From: Collimonas fungivorans
Lineage (GTDB): Bacteria > Pseudomonadota > Gammaproteobacteria > Burkholderiales > Burkholderiaceae_D
Length of the DNA: 64,000 bases
Assembly: GCF_001584145.1 (NCBI RefSeq)
Contig: NZ_CP013232.1
Location: forward strand, 1,674,001 to 1,738,000
Direction: 5' to 3'
Positions 31,182 to 39,702 of this stretch are shown here, one piece after another. The notes beneath the pieces are model-generated. The model was given only the letters and a program-made list of their open reading frames with translations. It searched no databases and was not told the origin of the DNA. The position numbers were made by a program, and so were the translations under genes. How positions within the stretch are numbered: the stretch's first letter is position 1; each line of letters starts with the position of its first letter.

Positions 31182-31847
31182 CTAATCAGATTCCAGCTGC
31201 GCCCACAGCCGCGCCAGATACGGATCGCGGAATCCTTCTTTCAGCAGCCCTTCCAGGGTATGCCGCAAATAATCCCTCGCCGGCCCATAGAGTCCGCAAG
31301 CGTCGCGCAGGTGGGAAACCACTTTCAGGTCCGGCAGGCGGCCGGTGTAGCTTTCGTGCTGGCGGTTCATGACAAACGCCAGCGCCTTGACGCGCGGGCC
31401 GTTCTTGCCTTTGAGCTGCATCGGCAGCCAGCGCGGCAGGTAAGCGCCGGTCATCATTTCGCGGCGCCACAGCATTTTCAGTTCGGTTTCGATGCTGATG
31501 GCGGGGATGCGGAATGCAATGCCTTGGCAAGAGCCGCCGCGGTCCAGGCCCAGCACCAGGCCGGGATTGTCCCAGGTGCCGCGGTTGATGCGCGAATACA
31601 GGTAAAAGCCGCGGTGGTAGCCGTACAGCATGGCCGGCACGCGCTCGCTGTATTCCACCATCGGATTCCAGATCAATGAGCCGTAGCCGAACAGCCAGAC
31701 ATCGCCGTTGGGATCTGGCAGTGAAGCCAGCGCGGCGCGCCAGGAAGCCTCCAGCGCTGCTTCGGACAGCAGGGCAGAGGCAATCGGGGTATTGTCCAGG
31801 ATGGTCCGCAGGCGGTCCTGTTCCAGATCTTCACGGGTGATGCTCAT
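31182..31847 (-). CDS. Gamma-glutamylcyclotransferase, ChaC family
   Basis: 221 residues from the ATG at 31847; the frame is open to 31925 but the extra residues look non-coding. The substrate-binding motif is VWLFGYGSLIWNP (YGSL), and the catalytic Glu is expected in the later region with GAYLPRW. ChaC proteins cleave glutathione to 5-oxoproline and Cys-Gly in the cytoplasm. No clear ribosome site was seen. Single gene, same strand as the following kinase gene's operon but 114 bp away. Confidence 0.9.
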   Translation of the reverse strand: MSITREDLEQDRLRTILDNTPIASALLSEAALEASWRAALASLPDPNGDVWLFGYGSLIWNPMVEYSERVPAMLYGYHRGFYLYSRINRGTWDNPGLVLGLDRGGSCQGIAFRIPAISIETELKMLWRREMMTGAYLPRWLPMQLKGKNGPRVKALAFVMNRQHESYTGRLPDLKVVSHLRDACGLYGPARDYLRHTLEGLLKEGFRDPYLARLWAQLESD

Positions 31848-31961
31848 GGTTACAGAATAAGCCAGATCGATGGGCTGCAACAAGTGCTTTGCCAAACTTC
31901 CGTGGTTTAACGGCAATGCACGCATTGCATCATTCTCTGAGTGCAGCCAGGATAAGCGTTG

Positions 31962-32882
31962 CTAGCTTGATCCCAATATCTCTTCTACCTGCGCTGCGCG
32001 CGGAATCGGCGCCACCGCACCGTAACCGGTAGTCGACAAGGCGGCGCAGACATTGGCGTAGCGGGCAGCGCGAAACGGGTCGTCGCCGGCTGTCAGGCGG
32101 GCAATGAAAGCGCCGCCAAAACAATCGCCGGCGCCGGTCGCGTCGACTGCTTCCACGCCGTAAGCCGGCACCAGCCGGCGTTCATCGGCGGTCGCGACAT
32201 AACAGCCCTCGGCGCCAAGCTTGAACGCGACCAGGCCGATGCCGTAGGACAGCAAGGTATCGACAATCGCGTCGCGGTCGTCGAGGCCGGTGAGGGCGCT
32301 GACGTCGTCCCAGCTGGGCAGGCAGATATCGCACAACGCAAACGCTTCGCGCATTTTTTCGCGGGCCCGTTCCAGCGGCCACAGCTTCAGCCGCAGGTTG
32401 GTGTCGAGCGAGGTGCGTACACCGTGCTTGCGCGCATGCGCCATCGCCGCCAGTCCGGCATCGCAGGCCGATGCGCTGATCGCCAGGCTGATGCCTGACA
32501 GGTGCAGTACCTTGGCCGCAGCGATCGCCGCCAGCGGCAGCTGCGCGCTGGCATAGCGGCTGGCGGCCGAGCCGGCGCGCAGATAGTCGAAGTGATGGCC
32601 GTCCTGGTCGTGCGATACAAAATACACGCCGGTGGCGGCCTGCGCATCGCTGGCGACGTGGCTGGCGTCGACCTGTTCGGCCAGCCACAGCTCGCGCAGC
32701 TTCTGCCCGAAATGATCGTTGCCGAGCGCGCTGATGTAACCGCTGCGCGCGCCCTGGCGGGCGGCGGCGATGCAGAAATTCGACGTGTCGCCGCCGAAAC
32801 CCTGCAGGTACATGCGGGCATCATGCTGCCGCTGGTTGAATTCCACCATGGCTTCGCCATAGGCCAGGATATCTGTAGTCAT
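31962..32882 (-). CDS. kdgK: PfkB-family sugar kinase, 2-keto-3-deoxygluconate kinase-like
   Basis: 306 residues. The N-terminal glycine motif is in YLQGFGGDTSNFCIAAARQG, and the C-terminal anion hole with catalytic Asp is DATGAGDCFGGAFIARL. Overall resemblance is to KdgK, which phosphorylates 2-keto-3-deoxygluconate to KDPG for the Entner-Doudoroff pathway. It begins 18 bp after the PLP deaminase gene on the same strand, so its substrate is probably the keto product of that enzyme. The exact substrate is inferred from context. Confidence 0.85.
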   Translation of the reverse strand: MTTDILAYGEAMVEFNQRQHDARMYLQGFGGDTSNFCIAAARQGARSGYISALGNDHFGQKLRELWLAEQVDASHVASDAQAATGVYFVSHDQDGHHFDYLRAGSAASRYASAQLPLAAIAAAKVLHLSGISLAISASACDAGLAAMAHARKHGVRTSLDTNLRLKLWPLERAREKMREAFALCDICLPSWDDVSALTGLDDRDAIVDTLLSYGIGLVAFKLGAEGCYVATADERRLVPAYGVEAVDATGAGDCFGGAFIARLTAGDDPFRAARYANVCAALSTTGYGAVAPIPRAAQVEEILGSS

Positions 32883-32900
32883 TGCTTGTGCCGGATCAGG

Positions 32901-34205
32901 TTAAAAGAAAGTCTGGATCACATCGACAACCTGGTGCTGGGGATCGAGCACCGCGATCTGGCGCCACTTGTCGAAGGTCAGGCAGGGATGGGAGATGTCG
33001 AAGCCGATCATGTCGCCGACCTTGATGTCGTCGCCTTCGGTAATCTGCAAATATGCGTGCTGGTCCATCATGCCGGTCAGTTGCCAGTGCGCCGGCGTAA
33101 CCGTGGGGGCCGGATTGCCCGGGCGATAATGCGCAGCAGGCAAAGGCAGGCCGGCATCGAATGCGGCGTCGCGCTTGCCGAGCGCAATGATGGCTTTGCC
33201 GGTTTCCGGGATCGACTGTACATAAGCCCATAACTGCAGGGCCGGCAGCAGCTCGGTGCGCATCTTGCGGGCGATCGGATTGCGGGTCTGGATCTGCGCC
33301 TGCGCGGCGCGATAAATGCCGACGTCATGGGTCAGGTAGCAGCCCGGGCGCAGCACTACATCCAGCGGCAGGCCGATGTCGGTCTTGGCGAATTCTTCGG
33401 CGACTACGTCATACCAGGCCGAACCGGCGCCGGTCAGTATTACCGGCCTGCCTGCACTACCGCCTGTGCGTGCGGCAAAACGGCCATCCTTGGCCAGCTG
33501 TTTGGCGCAGGCGACTGCATGCCGCAGGAAACTGCGGATATCGGCTTCTTCTTTCAGCACGCCTTCGTACACTTCGACGCCAGCCAGCACAATGCTTTCG
33601 GGCCAGCGCGCCAGTGCCGCCAGCACCGCTTCTTGCTGCTGCGGATTGCGGATGCCGGTGCGGCCGCCGTCAGGGCCCAGCTCCAGCAGCACATGCAGTT
33701 TTTGCTTGCGCGCCTGGAAGAATGCGCCCAACTGGTCGACGCCGTCGGCCGAATCGATCAGGCAGCAGAATTCAAAGGAGGGGTCGGCCAGCAAATCGGA
33801 AATGATCGCCATGTTCTGTTTGCCGACCAGCTGATTGGCCATGATCACGCGCTGGACGCCGTGCTGGCGGGCGACCCGGGTCTGGTGCGCGGTAGCCAGG
33901 GTAATGCCCCATGCGCCGCCGGCCAGCTGGCGTGCAAACAGTTTCGGCGCCATTGTGGTTTTGCCATGCGGAGCCAGCTTGACGCCGTATTCGGTGACGA
34001 ACTGCTGCATCCACTGCAGGTTGTGGGTCATGCGCTCTTCGTACAGCACAGCAGTAGGCAGGCTCAGGTCTTCCCGCAGCAGGTTCCAGTTGCGCGCCTT
34101 GACTTCGGCGGCAGGCAGCGCTTGCTGGAATGCGCCCAGGCCCTTGTTCAGGGGATCGATCAACGGGTTCTGGTAATCGCTGTGATAGTTAATAACATTT
34201 GTCAT
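32901..34205 (-). CDS. Fold-type III PLP amino acid deaminase (D-serine dehydratase/D-threonine aldolase-like)
   Basis: 434 residues from the ATG at 34205 with a strong GGAGGAGAT site. The N-terminal alanine-racemase-type barrel has the PLP Lys in VKLAPHGKTTMAPKLF. The C-terminal DSD1-like domain has the metal-binding His/Cys pair in DMIGFDISHPCLTFD. Family members remove ammonia from D-amino acids bearing a beta-hydroxyl (D-serine, D-threo-3-hydroxyaspartate) or cleave D-threonine. D-glucosaminate, also a beta-hydroxy D-amino acid, would give 2-keto-3-deoxygluconate, the substrate of the next gene's kinase. The reaction is inferred. Confidence 0.85.
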   Translation of the reverse strand: MTNVINYHSDYQNPLIDPLNKGLGAFQQALPAAEVKARNWNLLREDLSLPTAVLYEERMTHNLQWMQQFVTEYGVKLAPHGKTTMAPKLFARQLAGGAWGITLATAHQTRVARQHGVQRVIMANQLVGKQNMAIISDLLADPSFEFCCLIDSADGVDQLGAFFQARKQKLHVLLELGPDGGRTGIRNPQQQEAVLAALARWPESIVLAGVEVYEGVLKEEADIRSFLRHAVACAKQLAKDGRFAARTGGSAGRPVILTGAGSAWYDVVAEEFAKTDIGLPLDVVLRPGCYLTHDVGIYRAAQAQIQTRNPIARKMRTELLPALQLWAYVQSIPETGKAIIALGKRDAAFDAGLPLPAAHYRPGNPAPTVTPAHWQLTGMMDQHAYLQITEGDDIKVGDMIGFDISHPCLTFDKWRQIAVLDPQHQVVDVIQTFF

Positions 34206-34268
34206 CGGATCTCCTCCATCAGAATTCATTTGACGTAATCATATCCTTGAATTTACTATATTAAAAGC

Positions 34269-34285
34269 ATGTTACAAAGTAACAT
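34269..34285. promoter_or_regulatory. Candidate RpiR operator (palindrome)
   Basis: ATGTTAC-AAA-GTAACAT is a perfect 17-bp palindrome in the AT-rich divergent region between the PLP deaminase and the rpiR gene. RpiR-family regulators such as HexR bind palindromes of this size and style (TGTA...TACA). It could control both operons. Confidence 0.5.
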
Positions 34286-34389
34286 AGGGTTTTCTTCCTG
34301 CCGTGTCTGTTGCCGCGCTTGTTGCCAGATACTGCGGCTTGTTGTTGTTTCCCGTTGCGGTTCCACCCGTATTATCCAACTGACAGCTG

Positions 34390-35270
34390 ATGACACAATT
34401 ATTCGATATTGTCTCGCGCATCGCCGAACGCAGCAGCCAGCTGCGCCTGGCTGAGCAAAAAGTGGCGCAGGCAATCCTGGGCGACCTGCCGTTTGCGGCA
34501 AGCGCCAGCATCCAGACCCTGGCCAGGCAGGCCGGCGTCAGCGAAGCCAGCGTCACCCGCTTTGCCAAGGCTATCGGCTGCCGCGACGTGCGTGAACTGA
34601 AGATGCGCCTGGCCCAGGCCGCGGCGATCGGCCAGCGGTTTTTGCGGGTAGAGAATTCTGTTGCTGAAAATCAATTTCCGCAAATCGTCGATATCGTCTA
34701 TGCCGATATCCACAAGTCGCTGGAGGTCAACCGCAGCTTGCTGAGCCAGGAAAATTTGCTGCAGGCGGCGCGGGCGCTGCTGCAGGCGCGCATGATTTAC
34801 GCCTTTGGCATGGGCGGCGGCTCGACTATGCTGTCGGATGAGGCCGTTACCGGCTGGTGCGCCTGGGGCGCCCGGTGGCCACCTACCACGACGCCATGCT
34901 GCAGAAAATGGTGGCGGCGACGCTCGACAAGGACGATGTGATCCTGGCCCTGTCGACTACCGGCAATGTGCCCGAACTCAATGCCAGCTGCGCCATCGCC
35001 AAGGAGTATGGCGTGCGGCTGGTGGCGATCACCGCCCTCGGTTCGCCGCTGGCGGCGATGGCCGATGTGCTGCTGCCGTTGAAGTCGCTGGAAACCGATT
35101 TCATTTTCAAGCCGTCGTCGTCGCGCTACGCCATGATGATGGCGCTGGACGTGCTGATGACCGAGTTGGCATTGCTGCAAAAGGACCACAGCCAGGAGTT
35201 GCTGCGGCGCCTGAAATTCACACTGGATACACATCGCGGCGGCGGCAATCGCGAGCCGTTGGGAGACTGA
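34390..35270 (+). pseudogene. RpiR-family transcriptional regulator, frameshifted
   Basis: The first frame (34390-34941) encodes the full RpiR helix-turn-helix domain (residues 1-77, with LARQAGVSEASVTRFAKAIGC) and the start of the SIS sugar-phosphate domain (FGMGGGSTMLSDEA). After GATGAGGCC at 34838-34846 the frame continues as nonsense. The correct SIS continuation (YRLVRLGRPVATYHDAMLQ, then LALSTTGNVPELN) is read one base off down to 35270. Restoring one C near 34844 gives a normal protein of about 293 residues. It is either a real inactivating deletion or a sequencing error. The regulator would normally sense a phosphorylated sugar acid and control both flanking operons. Confidence 0.88.
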
Positions 35271-35271
35271 A

Positions 35272-36816
35272 ATGAGTACTGATTCAAATACATTGCCGAC
35301 GCCCGGCAGCGCACCCAGCTGTGACACCCTGATTCGTAACGTCTCGGTGATCGACGGCAGCGGCAGCGCGGCGTATGTCGCCGATGTCGCCCTGGCCGGC
35401 GGCCGCATCCTGCATATCGAACCGCGCGGACCTCATGGCAACGCCAATGCCGGCGCGCTTTCCGGCTGGCAGGCCCAGCAGGTGATAGACGGCAGCGGCA
35501 AGGTCCTGAGCCCCGGTTTCATCGACGTCCACACGCACGACGACACCAACGTCATACGCACGCCGAGCATGCTGCCGAAGTTGTCGCAGGGCGTCACTAC
35601 CGTGGTGGTCGGCAATTGCGGCATCAGCGCCGCGCCGGTCAGCCTCAAGGCGGAACCGCCGGATCCGATGAACCTGCTGGGCGAAGCGAGCGCTTTCAGC
35701 TATCCGACTTTTGCTTCCTATGTCGAAGCGGTGACCCAGGCCCAGCCGGCGATCAATGTCGCCGCCCTGATCGGTCATACCGCCTTGCGCAGCAACCAGA
35801 TGGACCGGCTCGACCGCGCCGCCACCGAGACCGAAATCGCCGCCATGTGCGAGCAGTTGCGCGAAGCGCTGGCGCACGGCGCGCTGGGACTCAGCACCGG
35901 CCTGGCCTATGGCAATGCGATCAACGCCCCGACCGCCGAAGTGCTGGCGCTGGCGCAACCGCTGGCCGAGGCCGGCGCCATTTACGCTACCCATTTGCGC
36001 AGCGAATTCGCCGATATCCTGGAAGCCATGGATGAGGCATTCCGCATCGGCAAGCATGCCCGGGTGCCGGTGGTGATTTCGCACCTGAAATGCGCCGGCG
36101 TCGAAAACTGGGGTCGCAGCGGCGAGGTGCTGGAAGCGCTGGAGCAGGCGCAACGCTACCAGCCGGTCGGCTGCGACTGTTATCCCTACACTGCTAGCTC
36201 CTCCACCCTGGATTTGAAGCAGGTGACCGACACCATCGACATCATGGTGACCTGGTCGGAACCGGAGCCGGCTATGGGCGGCAAGCTGCTGGCCGACATC
36301 GCCGCCGAATGGCAGGTCGACCTGATGGCGGCCGCGCGCCGCCTGCAGCCGGCCGGCGCGGTCTACCACTGCATGCAGGATGAAGACGTCAACCGCATCC
36401 TGAGCCACCCGGCCAGCGTGGTCGGTTCCGACGGCCTGCCTAACGATCCCCTGCCGCATCCGCGCCTGTGGGGCGCCTTCCCGCGCGTGCTGGGTTATTA
36501 CAGCCGCGAACAGAAACTGTTCCCGCTGACCGTGGCGATCCGCAAGATGACCGGCCTGTCGGCCGAGCGTTTCGGCCTGGCCGAACGCGGCCTGGTGCGC
36601 GAAGGATATTGGGCCGACCTGGTGCTGTTCGATGCGGCGACCGTGCGCGACGCCGCCACCTTCTCCGATCCGATGCAGCCGGCCGAAGGCATCGATGCGG
36701 TGTGGGTGAATGGCGCGTTGTCTTACCTGGGCGGCGCGCAAAAAGCGCCGACCGAGTTGCGGGCAGGGCGGTTCCTGGCGCGCCAGGCCGGCGTCAGCGG
36801 CGTACTGGCAAGTTGA
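35272..36816 (+). CDS. D-aminoacylase (N-acyl-D-amino-acid deacylase)
   Basis: 514 residues, amidohydrolase superfamily. Metal and catalytic residues typical of D-aminoacylases are visible: HxH in GFIDVHTHDDTN, the bridging Cys in VVVGNCGISAAP, His in YATHLRSEF and ISHLKCAG, and the catalytic Asp in VGSDGLPND. It hydrolyses N-acyl-D-amino acids to the free D-amino acid and carboxylate in the cytoplasm (no signal peptide). It starts 2 bp after the regulator gene. Together with the deaminase and kinase it could process N-acetyl-D-glucosaminate. Confidence 0.93.
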   Translation: MSTDSNTLPTPGSAPSCDTLIRNVSVIDGSGSAAYVADVALAGGRILHIEPRGPHGNANAGALSGWQAQQVIDGSGKVLSPGFIDVHTHDDTNVIRTPSMLPKLSQGVTTVVVGNCGISAAPVSLKAEPPDPMNLLGEASAFSYPTFASYVEAVTQAQPAINVAALIGHTALRSNQMDRLDRAATETEIAAMCEQLREALAHGALGLSTGLAYGNAINAPTAEVLALAQPLAEAGAIYATHLRSEFADILEAMDEAFRIGKHARVPVVISHLKCAGVENWGRSGEVLEALEQAQRYQPVGCDCYPYTASSSTLDLKQVTDTIDIMVTWSEPEPAMGGKLLADIAAEWQVDLMAAARRLQPAGAVYHCMQDEDVNRILSHPASVVGSDGLPNDPLPHPRLWGAFPRVLGYYSREQKLFPLTVAIRKMTGLSAERFGLAERGLVREGYWADLVLFDAATVRDAATFSDPMQPAEGIDAVWVNGALSYLGGAQKAPTELRAGRFLARQAGVSGVLAS

Positions 36817-36854
36817 GTCTTGTTTTGAATTTTGTTCTTTACTGAGGAGTTGTC

Positions 36855-37238
36855 ATGACAATCAAACGATATGGTGTTGAAGGTGGTTCGGGAACCGGCG
36901 GCCAGCATCTGCCGTTCGCGCGTGCGGTGGAAGCCGACGGCTGGCTGTATGTTTCCGGCCAGGTAGCGATGGTGGACGGCGAAGTGATCGACGGCGGCAT
37001 CGTCGCCCAGTCGCACAAGACCATCCAGAACGTGCTGGCGATCCTGAAAGAGGCCGGCTACGGCCCCGAGCACGTGGTGCGTTGCGGCGTCTGGCTCGAC
37101 GATACCCGCGATTTCCAGTCGTTCAACCGGGTCTTCAAGGAATACTTTGGCGCCAATCCGCCTGCCCGCGCTTGCGTGCAGTCGAGCATGGTGGTCGATT
37201 GCAAGGTGGAAGTGGATTGCATCGCTTATAAAAAATAA
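36855..37238 (+). CDS. RidA-family enamine/imine deaminase
   Basis: 127 residues, YjgF/YER057c/UK114 fold, trimeric. The key Arg is in NPPARACVQSSM and the Glu in CKVEVDCIAYK, the residues that bind the carboxylate and activate water. RidA proteins hydrolyse enamine or imine intermediates released by PLP dehydratases. Its place between the D-aminoacylase and the permease fits the PLP deaminase encoded across the divergent promoter. Confidence 0.92.
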   Translation: MTIKRYGVEGGSGTGGQHLPFARAVEADGWLYVSGQVAMVDGEVIDGGIVAQSHKTIQNVLAILKEAGYGPEHVVRCGVWLDDTRDFQSFNRVFKEYFGANPPARACVQSSMVVDCKVEVDCIAYKK

Positions 37239-37376
37239 ACCAGGACCAGGTCGTTGAATTGACTGGCAACTGGTAGTTAATGGCTGCAAAATGGCGCCGT
37301 TATGGATTTGTGCGCCGAGGCAGGCGGCAGGTATATGGTGGTGTCAAAAAAATAAATCGGACTTTAGGAGGATTTG

Positions 37377-38729
37377 ATGGAGATGGTTCAAGGAAACATG
37401 TTGCTGCTGTATGCAGTGATTGCAGTGATCGCGCTGGTGGTGCTGATCGCCAAGTTCAAGATGAATCCGTTCATCGTGCTGATCGTGGTGTCGGTGATCC
37501 TGGGGCTGGTGGTCGGCATGCCGATGGCCAGCATCGTCAAATCCTATGAAACCGGCGTCGGCGGCGCATTAGGGCATATTGCGCTGGTGGTCGGGCTGGG
37601 CACCATGTTCGGCAAGATGATGGCCGAATCGGGCGGCGCCGAGCGCGTGGCCAATACGCTGATTGGCGTGTTCGGCCCCAAGCGGGTGCACTGGGCCATG
37701 ATGGTGGTGGCCCTGATCGTCGGCCTGCCGGTGTTCTTTGAAGTCGGTTTCGTGCTGCTGATCCCGATTGCATTCAACGTCGCCAAGCGCACCGGGACTT
37801 CGATGATCATGGTCGGGATTCCGATGGTTGCCGGCCTGTCTGTCGTGCATGGCTTGATTCCGCCGCATCCGGCCGCGTTGTTCGCCGTGACCGCCTACAA
37901 CGCGGACATCGGCCGCACCATCATGTACGCGCTGATCGTCGGCATTCCTACCGCGATCATTGCCGGCCCGCTGTTTGCCAAGCTGATCAGCCGCTTCGTG
38001 GTGCCGAATCCAGACAATCCATTGATCGCGCAATTCGTGGAAGAAGGCAAGACCCGCGAATTGCCTGGTTTCGGCATCACCATAGCAACCATCCTGCTGC
38101 CGGTGGCGCTGATGCTGATCGGCAGCTGGGCCGATGTGTTTTTCACGCCAAAAACTTTCGCCAACGATTTCCTGCGCCTGATCGGCAACTCGGTGATTGC
38201 ACTGCTGATTGCTACACTGGTAAGTTTTTACACCTTCGGCAAGGCGCGCGGTTTTGATCGCGCGGCGATTCTGAAATTTACTACCGAGTGTCTGGCGCCT
38301 ATCGCCGGGATCACGCTGATCGTCGGCGCCGGCGCCGGTTTTGGCCGGATCCTGATCGACGGCGGCGTCTCCAAGGCGATTGTCGAACTCGCCAACAACG
38401 CCCATTTGTCGCCGTTGCTGCTGGGCTGGTTCGTGGCGGCGCTGATCCGCGTCGCTACCGGTTCCGCCACGGTGGCGATGACCACTGCCTGCGGCATCGT
38501 CGCACCTATCGTCACCGCCGCCGGCGTTACCGTCAGGCCGGAACTGATGGTGCTGGCTACCGGCGCCGGTTCGCTGATCCTGTCGCACGTCAACGATGGC
38601 GGTTTCTGGCTGGTCAAGGAGTACTTCAACATGACCGTGACGGAAACCTTCAAGACCTGGACTGTGGCAGAGACCATCATTTCGGTGGTGGCGCTGTTGC
38701 TGACCTTGGGCCTGGCTACAGTGATCTGA
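37377..38729 (+). CDS. GntP-family sugar-acid:H+ symporter
   Basis: 450 residues from the ATG at 37377 with AGGAGG 5 bp before it; about 12 membrane helices. The family signature is seen in GLSVVHGLIPPHPAALFAV and in RVATGSATVAMTTACGIVAP. GntP permeases import gluconate and related aldonic or keto acids, some also D-serine. As last gene of the operon, followed by a strong terminator, it is the likely entry point for the substrate of the D-aminoacylase. The substrate is inferred. Confidence 0.92.
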   Translation: MEMVQGNMLLLYAVIAVIALVVLIAKFKMNPFIVLIVVSVILGLVVGMPMASIVKSYETGVGGALGHIALVVGLGTMFGKMMAESGGAERVANTLIGVFGPKRVHWAMMVVALIVGLPVFFEVGFVLLIPIAFNVAKRTGTSMIMVGIPMVAGLSVVHGLIPPHPAALFAVTAYNADIGRTIMYALIVGIPTAIIAGPLFAKLISRFVVPNPDNPLIAQFVEEGKTRELPGFGITIATILLPVALMLIGSWADVFFTPKTFANDFLRLIGNSVIALLIATLVSFYTFGKARGFDRAAILKFTTECLAPIAGITLIVGAGAGFGRILIDGGVSKAIVELANNAHLSPLLLGWFVAALIRVATGSATVAMTTACGIVAPIVTAAGVTVRPELMVLATGAGSLILSHVNDGGFWLVKEYFNMTVTETFKTWTVAETIISVVALLLTLGLATVI

Positions 38730-38777
38730 TCCATCCGAAGGTCAACTCGCCACGGGCGAGGCGGAACAAACGCTGTC

Positions 38778-38816
38778 AAAACGGCTTGCAGAACACCATT
38801 CTGCAAGCCGTTTTTT
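38778..38816 (+). terminator. Rho-independent terminator of the aminoacylase operon
   Basis: AAAACGGCTTGCAGAA (38778-38793) pairs exactly with TTCTGCAAGCCGTTTT after a 5-nt loop, and more T follows. The stem is symmetric, so it could work in both directions. Confidence 0.92.
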
Positions 38817-39702
38817 GCGTCTCCCGATTGTGAAAGGCGCACGTCTCAAGATAATTTCATAATGTTGTATTTCTGAAACATCATTTTGTTAATTCTGGGA
38901 ATACTTTTTATTTAACAAAACAGAGCTGCACCTGATCTGGGTTGATCGAGAAATAAACTGGCTTGGCTACTTGTAAACCTCGTTATATATAGGCAGCTAT
39001 TGCGTCACATCCATATGTGGCAATCTCAGGCCAGACCATCCTGTCGGGCGCGGGGACGATATATTTCCATGTGGAATTGTAAAAAAATATTCTAAGAATG
39101 TTAATTTACAAAATGTAAACGTTAACTAATGTTAATTATTAAAATAAACATTACTTCCATATTCAATATCTTTGAAATACGTCTAAAATGACAATTAATT
39201 TCCATGCCGCATTGTTTTCATATGGAAAGCCCGAGCAGGGTATTCAGCGTCATTCCGGGCCTGCAGCATCGCGCAGAATCATTCTGTGCCTGCAACGATG
39301 CGGCAAGCATGTCAGTTTCTTACATCTCATTTTCCTGATGTAGCCGCCGCCGCGGAAATTGAGCCAGAGGTTGTTGGACCAGCAATTGGAGTCAGCCATG
39401 GCAATACGGATTTATCCCCCAACAGAAAGTATTTGCTCCGCCCACACGTACTTCGCCATCCAGGCGAGGTGCACTCTTATCGAAAGTTTTGTTGCCGCCG
39501 CAATGCGTTGGGGATAAGCCGCCTCAAAAGCATCGCCGGCAGTGTTTAGCCAAACGGGCAATTCTGCATTAGGCATGCTTGGTCTCAATTCAGACTGAGA
39601 CAAAATCCCTGTTTTTTTACCCTCAATTTTCTTCGCTATGGACCCGTCCCGGCGTTGAGGGCGTCTTTTTGCCTATTTTTTTGTATTTTTCCGGAGAACG
39701 TC
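38817..39702. other. Long AT-rich non-coding region upstream of the autotransporter
   Basis: 886 bp. The part from about 38850 to 39230 is clearly AT-richer than its surroundings. It has several palindromes, among them TTTACA-AAA-TGTAAA (39105-39119) and repeated TTCCATGTGGAA-like sites (39067, 39226). From 39290 to 39600 base composition returns to normal and short frames of 63-87 codons exist on both strands, but none looks like a protein I know. A weak promoter is possible at TTGGTC (39579) and CAAAAT (39601), 16 bp apart, overlapping the palindrome GTCTCA-N8-TGAGAC. Confidence 0.5.

Noticed and set aside
31848..31925. N-terminal extension of the ChaC protein
   Set aside because: The extra 26 residues show no conserved pattern; the ATG at 31847 gives the expected family length.
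34390..35270. Programmed frameshifting in the RpiR gene
   Set aside because: No slippery heptamer or downstream stem stands out at the junction, and RpiR genes are not known for recoding; a deletion or error is simpler.
39286..39603. Short frames of 87 (plus) and 63 (minus) codons before the autotransporter
   Set aside because: No ribosome site, no recognisable domain and overlap with each other; kept only as part of the intergenic description.
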